DNA from: JBKPDV01 sp046728075
GTDB lineage: Bacteria > Acidobacteriota > Thermoanaerobaculia > UBA5066 > Gp7-AA6
Assembly (NCBI GenBank): GCA_046728075.1
Contig: JBKPDV010000013.1
Location: forward strand, 1-12,717
Length of the DNA stretch: 12,717 nt
Direction: 5' to 3'
The notes beneath the pieces are model-generated. The model had not been told where the DNA came from, did no database searches, and was given only the letters and a program-made list of their open reading frames with translations. Made by a program: the position numbers and the translations under genes. Of the stretch, positions 1 to 6,025 are shown in pieces (within the stretch, counting starts at the first letter, position 1; every line of letters starts with the position of its first letter).

Positions 1-33
1 CGCTTAAGACCGCGGGACTCGAAAGGAGCGAAC

Positions 34-213
34 ATGATGCAGCCCGAGCGCGAGCGGCAACTTCGTCGGGATTTCGTGCGGTCCTCTCCCATCAACGTCG
101 ACCAGAGTCTCCTCATGATGCGCGAGTACGACGAGGACGACCCGGCACTTCTTCGTGAAAAAGACTTTGACGCTGATGCAACCTTACCGCCGCTCCGCGG
201 TCCTCGCTACTAG
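34..213 (+). CDS. small hypothetical protein, 59 aa
   Basis: A short ORF of 59 codons runs from ATG to TAG, with a good Shine-Dalgarno (AAAGGAG at 22-28) five bases before the ATG. A second ATG follows immediately. The product is charged: the N-terminal third is Arg/Glu rich (PERERQLRRDF), the middle is acidic (REYDEDDPALL), and the end is LPPLRGPRY. It has no signal peptide, membrane segment or cysteine. The same frame is open back to the first base of the window, so this could be the 3' end of a longer gene. The SD, and the TTA and AGA codons upstream that are rare in this GC-rich DNA, favour the start at 34. It converges on the TPR gene ending at 245. I do not recognise a family. Confidence 0.5.
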   Translation: MMQPERERQLRRDFVRSSPINVDQSLLMMREYDEDDPALLREKDFDADATLPPLRGPRY

Positions 214-244
214 GTCCAGCGGGTGAAGGTGAGCTCGGTCAGCT

Positions 245-1693
245 CTAGGAACTGAGTTTCTCGAAGTAACTACTGAGGCTTCGTAAGGCCTGATGGTCGA
301 TCTGACGCCGACGCAAGGAATCGCGCAGAAGCGATAGCGCCGCGATGCCTTCGGGAACGAGCTTCAATTCATCGATCGCCGGAAGCGCCGCCCGAATCTC
401 TCTTTCAGCGTACGAGGGCTGCCCCGCATCGAGGAACAGATCGGCGAGAATTAGATTGACGGCTGCAACGTCGGCGCGCATGTCTAGTTTGGCAGACTGG
501 CGTTGGGATTCTCGAAAGGCTTCGATTGATTCAGGGAGTCGCCGCTGTCCACGCAGAAGAAAGCCGACCCCCAAATGAATCTTCGCGAGTCCCACGCGAT
601 TATTGTGATGGGCCAATATCAACGCCGCTCCCTTTGCTTCCATAATCGCCTGCTCGACCTCGTTAAGAGAAACATGAATCTGGAAGAGATTCTGACCAGC
701 GATTGCCGCCAGACGGTCTAGTCCCAGAGCTTCTGCATCCGTCTTGATCAAGCGGAACTTCTGTTTCGCCTCCTCGAGCCGCTCTGTCTCTTTCAACACG
801 TGGGCCTCAAGGAAACGGCACTTAAGAGCATCTTCTGCCAGCCCGAGGCGCGAAAAGCATTCGACCCATCTCGGAGCCAATTCCAAGACCGAGATGAAGT
901 CTCTTTCCTCTAGCTTCAGAGCTAGACGCTGGTAGGCGAGCCGGGCGCTGTGAGCGCTAGCGTTGCGAGAGCGGCCAAAGTTTGCTTCTGCCACGTCGAA
1001 CCATCGTGAGGCTTCTTTGCGCTTGGAGAGGATCCGACAGGTGCCGCCAGCAATTAACGCAAACTCGCCAAGGTAGTAATCGCGCTCGTCAAAGATTCCG
1101 ATAGAGCATTTCGATTTTTCCAGGAATCCGTAGAGCAACACGGCCTCATTACGAGCTCTTGCCGGCTCGACTTCGCCAAGACCCCAAAGCAATGTACAGA
1201 GAGACAGCAGTTGCTCGGATCCCTCCAAGTCCGACTCCGAGAACTCTAAGCGGAGACTTTCCATAGTTACGAGGGTTCGCTTGGCGTTAGCAACAACGCT
1301 TGAGCCCTCGATCAAGGAATGCGCTCCCCTCCACTTGGCTTCCGCGACCGCGTTTTCGGCTTGCCGGGCGAAGCGCCAGCAGAGGAATGCGAGTCGCGAA
1401 AGGAGATCGGCTCGGCCGCCGAACTTACCGCTCGGCCAATCGAGAGGCGAGATGAATTCGAAGGCTGCAGAGGCATCGGCGAGCAACACTTTGGGGTCGC
1501 TGCCAGGCTGATCGAGGAGAGTGCAGAGGGCATGGAACGTTTCAACCGATTCCGTGTCCACTCGGAAGCTGGCTGCCAACAGCGTTCCCCGCAGGCGATC
1601 GCGGAGCTCGAGCGCCCTCCGGAGCGCCTTATCGACGCCGAGTCCGGTCGGAATCTCAGCATCCTTGCTCGTTTCGATCCATGCGGGAATCAA
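245..1693 (-). CDS. TPR-repeat protein paired with sigma-like protein (482 aa)
   Basis: This is an all-helical cytoplasmic protein built of tetratricopeptide-like helix pairs. Helical repeats are easiest to see from about residue 205 to 480: FDERDYYLGEFALIAG at 201-216, EEALKCRFLEA-type helices near 286-297, NNRVGLAKIHLGVGFLL near 364-380, and REIRAALPAIDELKLVPEG near 431-449. Residues 156-482 align without gaps to residues 43-369 of the TPR protein at 2160-3269, so the two are paralogues; 40 of the last 46 residues are identical. The first 155 residues have no counterpart in the shorter paralogue. The start is TTG (1691-1693), 22 bases after the stop of the sigma-region-2 gene, with no clear SD; the frame stays open upstream, so the exact start is uncertain. 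There is no enzymatic motif, HTH or membrane segment. A protein-protein interaction role with the preceding sigma-like protein is inferred. Confidence 0.85.
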   Translation of the reverse strand: MIPAWIETSKDAEIPTGLGVDKALRRALELRDRLRGTLLAASFRVDTESVETFHALCTLLDQPGSDPKVLLADASAAFEFISPLDWPSGKFGGRADLLSRLAFLCWRFARQAENAVAEAKWRGAHSLIEGSSVVANAKRTLVTMESLRLEFSESDLEGSEQLLSLCTLLWGLGEVEPARARNEAVLLYGFLEKSKCSIGIFDERDYYLGEFALIAGGTCRILSKRKEASRWFDVAEANFGRSRNASAHSARLAYQRLALKLEERDFISVLELAPRWVECFSRLGLAEDALKCRFLEAHVLKETERLEEAKQKFRLIKTDAEALGLDRLAAIAGQNLFQIHVSLNEVEQAIMEAKGAALILAHHNNRVGLAKIHLGVGFLLRGQRRLPESIEAFRESQRQSAKLDMRADVAAVNLILADLFLDAGQPSYAEREIRAALPAIDELKLVPEGIAALSLLRDSLRRRQIDHQALRSLSSYFEKLSS

Positions 1694-1715
1694 GGAAGTG
1701 AGATGGTTTTGTTCG

Positions 1716-2090
1716 CTAATCGCTGGCCTCCTCTTCTGTTTCTGCCCGGGCCAGTCCTTCGAGACCCCATTTCGCAGCGAGACGCGCGCGGCGGAAGGTC
1801 TTTCGTTGGTGATTTGCGCAGAGGTTGTCCACGACCTGAAAGAGCCACCCTCGCGGGTTTCCCTCTCCGCTCATTTTGACCATTGCCAGAAGGAAAGCCT
1901 CCTGCACAACATCTCGTGCGTCTTCCTTCGAAAGCCCGTGTCTCCAAGTCGCGCGCCAGACGAGCGGCAGAAATAAATCGCGATAGAAAGCGTCGAGCGC
2001 CTCGGCAGACGCGAGCACGACAGGGGGCAACCCGCCCGAAGCCGTTCGCTTCGCCGGCCGCACCGCAAAGCCGCCCTTCAGGTCGCTCAA
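1716..2090 (-). CDS. sigma-70 region 2-only protein (ECF-like, 124 aa)
   Basis: The protein shows a recognisable sigma-70 region 2: a helix AFYRDLFLPLVWRAT, then GLSKEDARDVVQEAF (the conserved region 2.2 core that binds the beta-prime coiled coil), then NPRGWLFQVVDNLCANHQRK (regions 2.3-2.4). After this it has only about 30 residues, rich in Arg/Ala then Glu, and no region 4 helix-turn-helix. ECF sigma factors are usually about 160-200 aa with regions 2 and 4, so this is a region-2-only form. It starts at TTG (2088-2090), supported by a strong SD (GGAGGGA) about eight bases upstream. It lies 69 bases after the stop of the 369-aa TPR gene and 22 bases before the 482-aa TPR gene, likely in one operon. 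It may act as an RNA polymerase-binding regulator or need a partner for -35 recognition; both are inference. Confidence 0.8.
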   Translation of the reverse strand: MSDLKGGFAVRPAKRTASGGLPPVVLASAEALDAFYRDLFLPLVWRATWRHGLSKEDARDVVQEAFLLAMVKMSGEGNPRGWLFQVVDNLCANHQRKTFRRARLAAKWGLEGLARAETEEEASD

Positions 2091-2159
2091 AGCGACACTC
2101 CCTCCGATACCTATTGTCGCGAGACGGAAGTGATTGATTCTAAAGGAAGGCGGGAGCGG

Positions 2160-3269
2160 TCAGGAACCCAGTTCTTCGAAATAGCCGTTGAGGCTCCGCA
2201 AGGCCTGGCGATCGATCTGCCTCCGACGGAGCGAATCACGCAGCAGCGATAGCGCGGCGATTCCTTCTGGCACGAGCTTCAGCTCATCGATCACCGGTAG
2301 TGCCGCTCGAATCTCCCATTCCGCCTGCGCCGGCTGGCCTCCGTCAAGGAGAAGATCCGCCAGGACAAGGTGGGTTCCTGCGACGTCGGCGTGCATCCCG
2401 AGCTGGCGGAACTCGCTTTGGGCCGTGCGGTACGCCGCAAGGGCGTCAGAGACCCTCGACTGAGAACGAAATAAGTAGCCCAACCCGAGTTGCAGTTTTG
2501 CGAGACCGACCCGATTATCGAGCCGCTCGAAGACAGGGATGACCTCCTGAGCGACGCTGATCGCCAGATCTGCTTGGCCCAGAAAAGAGTGGATCTGGAA
2601 AAGATTTTGACACGCGATCGCTGCTAGCCGATCGTTCTTCATAATCAGAGCGTCATCTCGGATCTCTTCGAGGGCCCTCTTTGCTTCGTCGAAGCGCTCC
2701 GTCTCTTTAAAAGCAATCGCCTCGAGGAACCGGCACTTGAGGGCATCCTCCGGTAAATCAAGGCGCCGAAACGCCGTCGCCCAGTGAGATGCAAGCATCA
2801 GAACCTGCTCAAAATCACGCTCCTCGATGCGGAGAGCGAGGCGCTGATAGGCGAGTCGTGCGAAGTGCGCATTCGCGTTGTGGGCAAGGACAAAATTGGC
2901 TTCTGCCAGATCGAACCAATGGCGAGCATCGTCGCGCAGAGCCAAGACTCTGCAAGCCGTGCCGGCAATCAACGCGAACTCAGCCAAGTAGTAGTCTCGC
3001 TCGTCGAAACTGCCGATTGGTCTCTCCGGCTCTTTCAGAAACCCGTAAAAAAACACCGCCTCTTGCCGAACGGAAAGAGGGCTTGTCTCGAGCCGGTCGC
3101 GAAGATACTGGCAAATGCCCAGAAGTACCTCTGGATCTTCCAGCCGGAGCTCATCAGATTTTGTGGCACGCTGATCACTAGGGACATGGAAGATTCGACC
3201 AACCGCTAACGCGGCTTCCTGAGTCGACACAACCGACTTTCTGGGGAATCGAATAAGGTCAGCTGTCAC
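2160..3269 (-). CDS. TPR-repeat protein paired with diverged sigma-like protein (369 aa)
   Basis: This is the shorter paralogue of the 482-aa TPR protein, colinear with it from residue 43 to the end without a single gap. The shared features are FDERDYYLAEFALIAG (88-103), LAYQRLALRIEERDFEQVL, EDALKCRFLEA, NRVGLAKLQLGLGYLF and AEWEIRAALPVIDELKLVPEG, all typical amphipathic TPR-like helices. The N-terminal 42 residues (basic, then MTADLIRFPRKS-type start) are unrelated to the paralogue's long N-terminus. The start is GTG (3267-3269). The gene overlaps the upstream sigma-like gene by 11 bases, so the two are almost certainly translationally coupled. No catalytic, DNA-binding or membrane motif is visible. 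A partner or sensor role for the sigma-like protein is inferred from the repeated pairing. Confidence 0.85.
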   Translation of the reverse strand: MTADLIRFPRKSVVSTQEAALAVGRIFHVPSDQRATKSDELRLEDPEVLLGICQYLRDRLETSPLSVRQEAVFFYGFLKEPERPIGSFDERDYYLAEFALIAGTACRVLALRDDARHWFDLAEANFVLAHNANAHFARLAYQRLALRIEERDFEQVLMLASHWATAFRRLDLPEDALKCRFLEAIAFKETERFDEAKRALEEIRDDALIMKNDRLAAIACQNLFQIHSFLGQADLAISVAQEVIPVFERLDNRVGLAKLQLGLGYLFRSQSRVSDALAAYRTAQSEFRQLGMHADVAGTHLVLADLLLDGGQPAQAEWEIRAALPVIDELKLVPEGIAALSLLRDSLRRRQIDRQALRSLNGYFEELGS

Positions 3270-3657
3270 GTTTTATCTTCAACTCCTGGGCCTCGATATC
3301 CTTTTCTAGTTCCGAAGCGATGATCTCTGGGCCGAGAGCGAGAGTCCGACGCAGCATTTCATTCTTAGGTAGTTCAGAGCTGGTTTTCCCAAACCAATAG
3401 ACGTGCGCGACTTTGCACGTCATCGAAAGAAGGTGAGTACGCAGCGCTCGAAACGAGTCAGGAACTCCAGGCCGACGTGACAGTCGTTCAAACCATAGAA
3501 ACAATTCCTCCTCGATCTTGTGCGCCTCTTCCGTTGGAAGGGCGTAATACGAGAGGAGGGTTGATTCGACTACGCGAGCAGTGCCTCTCAGAATCGACCT
3601 GACCTTGTCTGCTCGAGACCGGTCGTTTCCTGTCATTTCCCGAGGAGGAAGCAGCAT
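3259..3657 (-). CDS. diverged sigma-region-2-like protein (132 aa)
   Basis: The protein is a small helical protein whose centre (SYYALPTEEAHKIEEELFLWFERL, here read in two halves, followed by FRALRTHLLSMTCKVAHVYWFGK) has the layout of sigma-70 region 2: an 'LP-EEA-xx-xxE-LF' helix in the place of 'LS-EDA-DVVQEAF', and a 'LL-xx-YW' helix in the place of region 2.3-2.4. Key residues are much more degenerate than in the 124-aa neighbour at 1716-2090, and no region 4 follows; the C-terminus is a charged helix ending KIKRDS. It occupies the same position relative to a TPR gene as its neighbour does, which supports homology. The ATG at 3655-3657 has no clear SD; a second ATG at 3634-3636 is possible. 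The assignment as sigma-like is moderate; an unrelated helical protein remains possible. Confidence 0.65.
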   Translation of the reverse strand: MLLPPREMTGNDRSRADKVRSILRGTARVVESTLLSYYALPTEEAHKIEEELFLWFERLSRRPGVPDSFRALRTHLLSMTCKVAHVYWFGKTSSELPKNEMLRRTLALGPEIIASELEKDIEAQELKIKRDS

Positions 3658-3686
3658 CGAAGCTATTAATTCTAAGCGATCGGATT

Positions 3687-3827
3687 CTACACAGGGACCT
3701 GACTCACGATCGTTACCGAGAATCTTGGCTTCCTTCCCTTCCGGTCGGGCTCGGGGTTGGAGGCGGAATGACCTTCCCGTGGCTTTTCTTGAGGGACTTG
3801 GACCGTCTGCGTGGAACTGTTACCCAT
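3687..3827 (-). CDS. small leading ORF, 46 aa, upstream of sigma-like/TPR operon
   Basis: A 46-codon ORF reads ATG (3825-3827) to TAG (3687-3689). Its ribosome-binding site is the best in the cluster: AAAGGAG seven bases before the ATG. It ends 29 bases before the ATG of the diverged sigma-like gene, on the same strand, and so is the probable first gene of the operon. The peptide begins MGNSSTQTVQ, has a hydrophilic, Pro/Lys/Arg-rich middle (EKPREG, PDRKGRKPR) and ends in a short beta-prone tail (FSVTIVSQVPV). It has no cysteine, membrane segment or obvious leader motif. It could be a small regulatory or substrate peptide of the module, or a translated leader. Comparative genomics would decide. 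Confidence 0.5.
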   Translation of the reverse strand: MGNSSTQTVQVPQEKPREGHSASNPEPDRKGRKPRFSVTIVSQVPV

Positions 3828-3993
3828 GACCCTTCTCCTTTCGCCGCAAGAGAAACTGCTTGGCGTGGGCCGAGCGATAGAAACGTTTTCAGAATTATTC
3901 CACCGCGAAAGAGAGAGGGTATGTTTTATCTCCGGCTTTTCTTGTGGCTGAAAGTTATGAATGAATGTTTCATGCCATAAGCGCAGCGGCGAT

Positions 3994-4085
3994 CCGGACT
4001 TCGATGTGCGTGTCGATCCCGCTGATTCTTCATGGACTTATGCGTGCGGGCGCGGAGCTCAGCGGCCGTAGTCTCCGAAGTCCGG
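3994..4085. repeat. 10-bp perfect inverted repeat with 72-base loop
   Basis: CCGGACTTCG at 3994-4003 is the exact reverse complement of CGAAGTCCGG at 4076-4085. The right arm sits directly against the TAAAAT box upstream of the pseudokinase gene. It may be an operator or a long-range RNA stem. A match of this size within 100 bases is expected about once by chance in a window this long, so the significance is low. Confidence 0.35.
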
Positions 4086-4091
4086 TTAAAA
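4086..4091 (+). promoter_or_regulatory. candidate -10 box for pseudokinase gene
   Basis: TAAAAT matches the sigma-70 -10 consensus at five of six positions. It would give a 5' leader of about 60 bases before the ATG at 4161. No -35 match is visible at the usual distance, so this is tentative. Confidence 0.3.
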
Positions 4092-4160
4092 TAGATCGCG
4101 AACCAACATAACGATGCGACGTAGGGCAGGTTCCGACCCGCAATCGCGGAGCAGTCTGCG

Positions 4161-5984
4161 ATGACTTCCGAGCTGTCTTTTCCGAGGCAGTTTGGCGAGT
4201 ACGTTTTGGTCGCCCAGCTGGGCGACGACGGCCTGGGGACTGTCTACCGCGCGCTCCACTCGAGCGACGAGAAGCGCTTCATGCGGCTGCGCGTCCTGCA
4301 GTCGCCAGAGCTCCTGCCCGAGTCCGTCTGTTCGGCGATCCGAAACAACTCGGAGCGCGCGACGGCGATCGAGCACAAGACGATCGTGCTCCGCCCCGAG
4401 ATGGGAATCTTCGAAGGCGTTCCGTTCATGGCGTGGTACGAGAGCGCGGGCTGGACGCTCGATGTCGTTCTCGCGAAGCTGCGCGCGATGGGCCGGCAGA
4501 TCCCCGTCGAGTACGCGCTCCTGATCACGGAGCGCGCCGCGGCGGCGGTGGCGCACGCCTGGTTCGCGGTCCTCGACGGCGTGCCCTTCCATCATGGCCT
4601 CCTCTGGCCCGGGTTCATCTCGATCTCGAACGAAGCGGAAGTTCGCGTCGGCGGCTTCGGTCTCGCCGAGGCCGTGCTCCCGGCTCTCAACCGGCCGCGG
4701 CTGCTGCGCGATATCGCGCCTTACGTCGCGCCGGAAGTCCGCACAAGCGGAAAGATCGGCGCGAACTCGGACGTCTACTCGCTTGGAGTTCTGCTGCTGG
4801 AGCTCCTGACTTGCCGCCGGGCCACTCTGGACCGGCGCCTGCCGGAGCTGCGCTCCAGCGATTCGTTCTCGACAGAGGTAGGCGCCTGCCTGCGGCTGGC
4901 CTTCGCCGATCCGGCGGAGCGTTTTTCCTCGGTTGTGCAGATGCATCGGGCGCTTCAGGAGCTGCTGGCCTCGAACCCCTATGCCCTTTCGACAGCAAGC
5001 TTCGGGATCTTTCTCTACAACCTCCTGAATCCCGAAAGTTACTCTGTCCCGATGACCGACGCCGAGTCGACCAACCCGGTCGAGATCGAGATTCCGCCGT
5101 CACGAGGGGATTCGATCAGCGAGGCATTGGCGGATTCGTCCGGACCGTTTCTCTCCGAGCGCCGCAAGCGAGCGATGACGCCGCTTCTTCCTTCGACGAC
5201 GCACGATCAGAACCTGCCTCTTCCGCCGGAGCAGATCGAGAGTGCGCCGGCTCCTGTTTCGCCCATCGTCGAGAAGACGTCTCCGCCTCGGCCACCGCGG
5301 CCCGCGGCGCCGGACGTGAACCCCGTCTCGACCGCCCCATCGGTCCCGACCTTGTCTCGAAAATCCCCGTTCGCGCTTCCTCCAACTCCGCCGCGGCAGG
5401 TGACCCGTTGGGCGGTCCTCGTGTCGGCTGCCGCAGTGACGCTGGTCGTAGGCATGATCGCGGTAGGCAGGCTTCCCTCCACCCGAACCGCCGCGGTCAC
5501 GCCGGTCGCATCCGTCGCCACGGCCGCCCCACCCGGCGAGCGAGCGCCGGAGCCAGCGGCGCCGAAGCCCGCAGCGCCGCCGCCTTCCGCCCCGATCTCG
5601 GCCGACAAGAAGCCCTCGAGCTCGTTCTCTCTCCACCGGGCGGCGTCGCGCAAGCCCGAGGCCTCTCCCGTTACGCGCATCGCCTCCGCCGCGTCGGTCT
5701 CGAACAACGATTCGGCGCGCCGGAGCGCGGGAGCGACGAGGCTGGGAGCCGCCCTCGCGCGGATCGACGCGGAGCGAGTGGAAGCCTCGCAGCTCGCGGC
5801 CGATGCCTTCTCCAACGGACGGTCGAGCGAAAAAGAGGGCGAACGTTTCTTCGCCGAGCGGGACTGGACCGCCGCTCAGAGTTCCTTCCTGCGCGCCGCG
5901 GCTCTTTTCCGCGAGGCCCAGAACGCGGCCCATGAGGAGCGCGTCCGGCGGGTCAAGCTCGTCCCCGCAGACTCTCCGCGCTGA
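4161..5984 (+). CDS. membrane-anchored Ser/Thr pseudokinase (607 aa)
   Basis: Residues 12-270 have a protein kinase fold: glycine loop LGDDGLGTVY (20-29), activation-segment end APE at 190-192, and SDVYSLGVLLLELLT (203-217), the helix F region. The catalytic residues are gone. The beta-3 VAIK lysine is Arg44 (MRLR), HRD is HHG (144-146), the Asn of the catalytic loop is absent in LLWPGFISI, and DFG is GFG (165-167). The domain is therefore very probably inactive in phosphotransfer. A Pro/Ser-rich linker (about 300-410) leads to one transmembrane helix (WAVLVSAAAVTLVVGMIAVG, about 417-436), then an Ala/Pro-rich extracytoplasmic stretch and a final helical hairpin resembling a single TPR (about 536-590). 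The start is ATG with GGAG nine bases upstream. The topology, kinase fold inside and helical tail outside, follows bacterial PASTA-less receptor kinases. It probably senses or scaffolds rather than phosphorylates. Confidence 0.85.
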   Translation: MTSELSFPRQFGEYVLVAQLGDDGLGTVYRALHSSDEKRFMRLRVLQSPELLPESVCSAIRNNSERATAIEHKTIVLRPEMGIFEGVPFMAWYESAGWTLDVVLAKLRAMGRQIPVEYALLITERAAAAVAHAWFAVLDGVPFHHGLLWPGFISISNEAEVRVGGFGLAEAVLPALNRPRLLRDIAPYVAPEVRTSGKIGANSDVYSLGVLLLELLTCRRATLDRRLPELRSSDSFSTEVGACLRLAFADPAERFSSVVQMHRALQELLASNPYALSTASFGIFLYNLLNPESYSVPMTDAESTNPVEIEIPPSRGDSISEALADSSGPFLSERRKRAMTPLLPSTTHDQNLPLPPEQIESAPAPVSPIVEKTSPPRPPRPAAPDVNPVSTAPSVPTLSRKSPFALPPTPPRQVTRWAVLVSAAAVTLVVGMIAVGRLPSTRTAAVTPVASVATAAPPGERAPEPAAPKPAAPPPSAPISADKKPSSSFSLHRAASRKPEASPVTRIASAASVSNNDSARRSAGATRLGAALARIDAERVEASQLAADAFSNGRSSEKEGERFFAERDWTAAQSSFLRAAALFREAQNAAHEERVRRVKLVPADSPR

Positions 5985-5994
5985 CTTCCGCCCC

Positions 5995-6003
5995 TGTTAC
6001 CAT
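5995..6003 (+). promoter_or_regulatory. candidate extended -10 for the dehydratase gene
   Basis: TGTTACCAT fits an extended -10 (TG-n-TAnnAT) in the 41-base gap between the pseudokinase stop and the ATG at 6026. Transcription would start near 6010 and give a very short leader. There is no -35 match, and the gene could instead be read through from the kinase gene. Confidence 0.25.
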
Positions 6004-6025
6004 TCGGGCCCCTCGCGCCGCGGCA

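Larger units (their letters stand above)
3828..4160. other. 333-base divergent intergenic region
   Basis: This stretch lies between the minus-strand sigma-like/TPR cluster and the plus-strand pseudokinase gene. It is AT-richer than its surroundings around 3880-3980. It holds the SD of the 46-aa ORF at the left edge, a perfect 10-bp inverted repeat (3994-4003 with 4076-4085), and a TAAAAT box before the kinase gene. I see no convincing RNA gene and no ORF with an SD. No clear promoter for the minus-strand cluster could be picked with confidence. Confidence 0.7.

Noticed and set aside
231..245. GAGCT/AGCTC hairpin as terminator between the convergent 34-213 ORF and the TPR gene
   Set aside because: The stem is only five base pairs, it overlaps the TPR stop codon, and no T-run follows on either strand.
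3930..3960. TTTCAG-N17-GATAAA on the minus strand as promoter of the sigma-like/TPR cluster
   Set aside because: Only 3 of 6 and 4 of 6 matches to sigma-70 boxes, which is not better than chance in an AT-richer stretch.
3768..3980. 70-codon plus-strand ORF in the intergenic region
   Set aside because: It has no SD and no recognisable features, and it overlaps the better-supported 46-codon minus-strand ORF and its ribosome-binding site.
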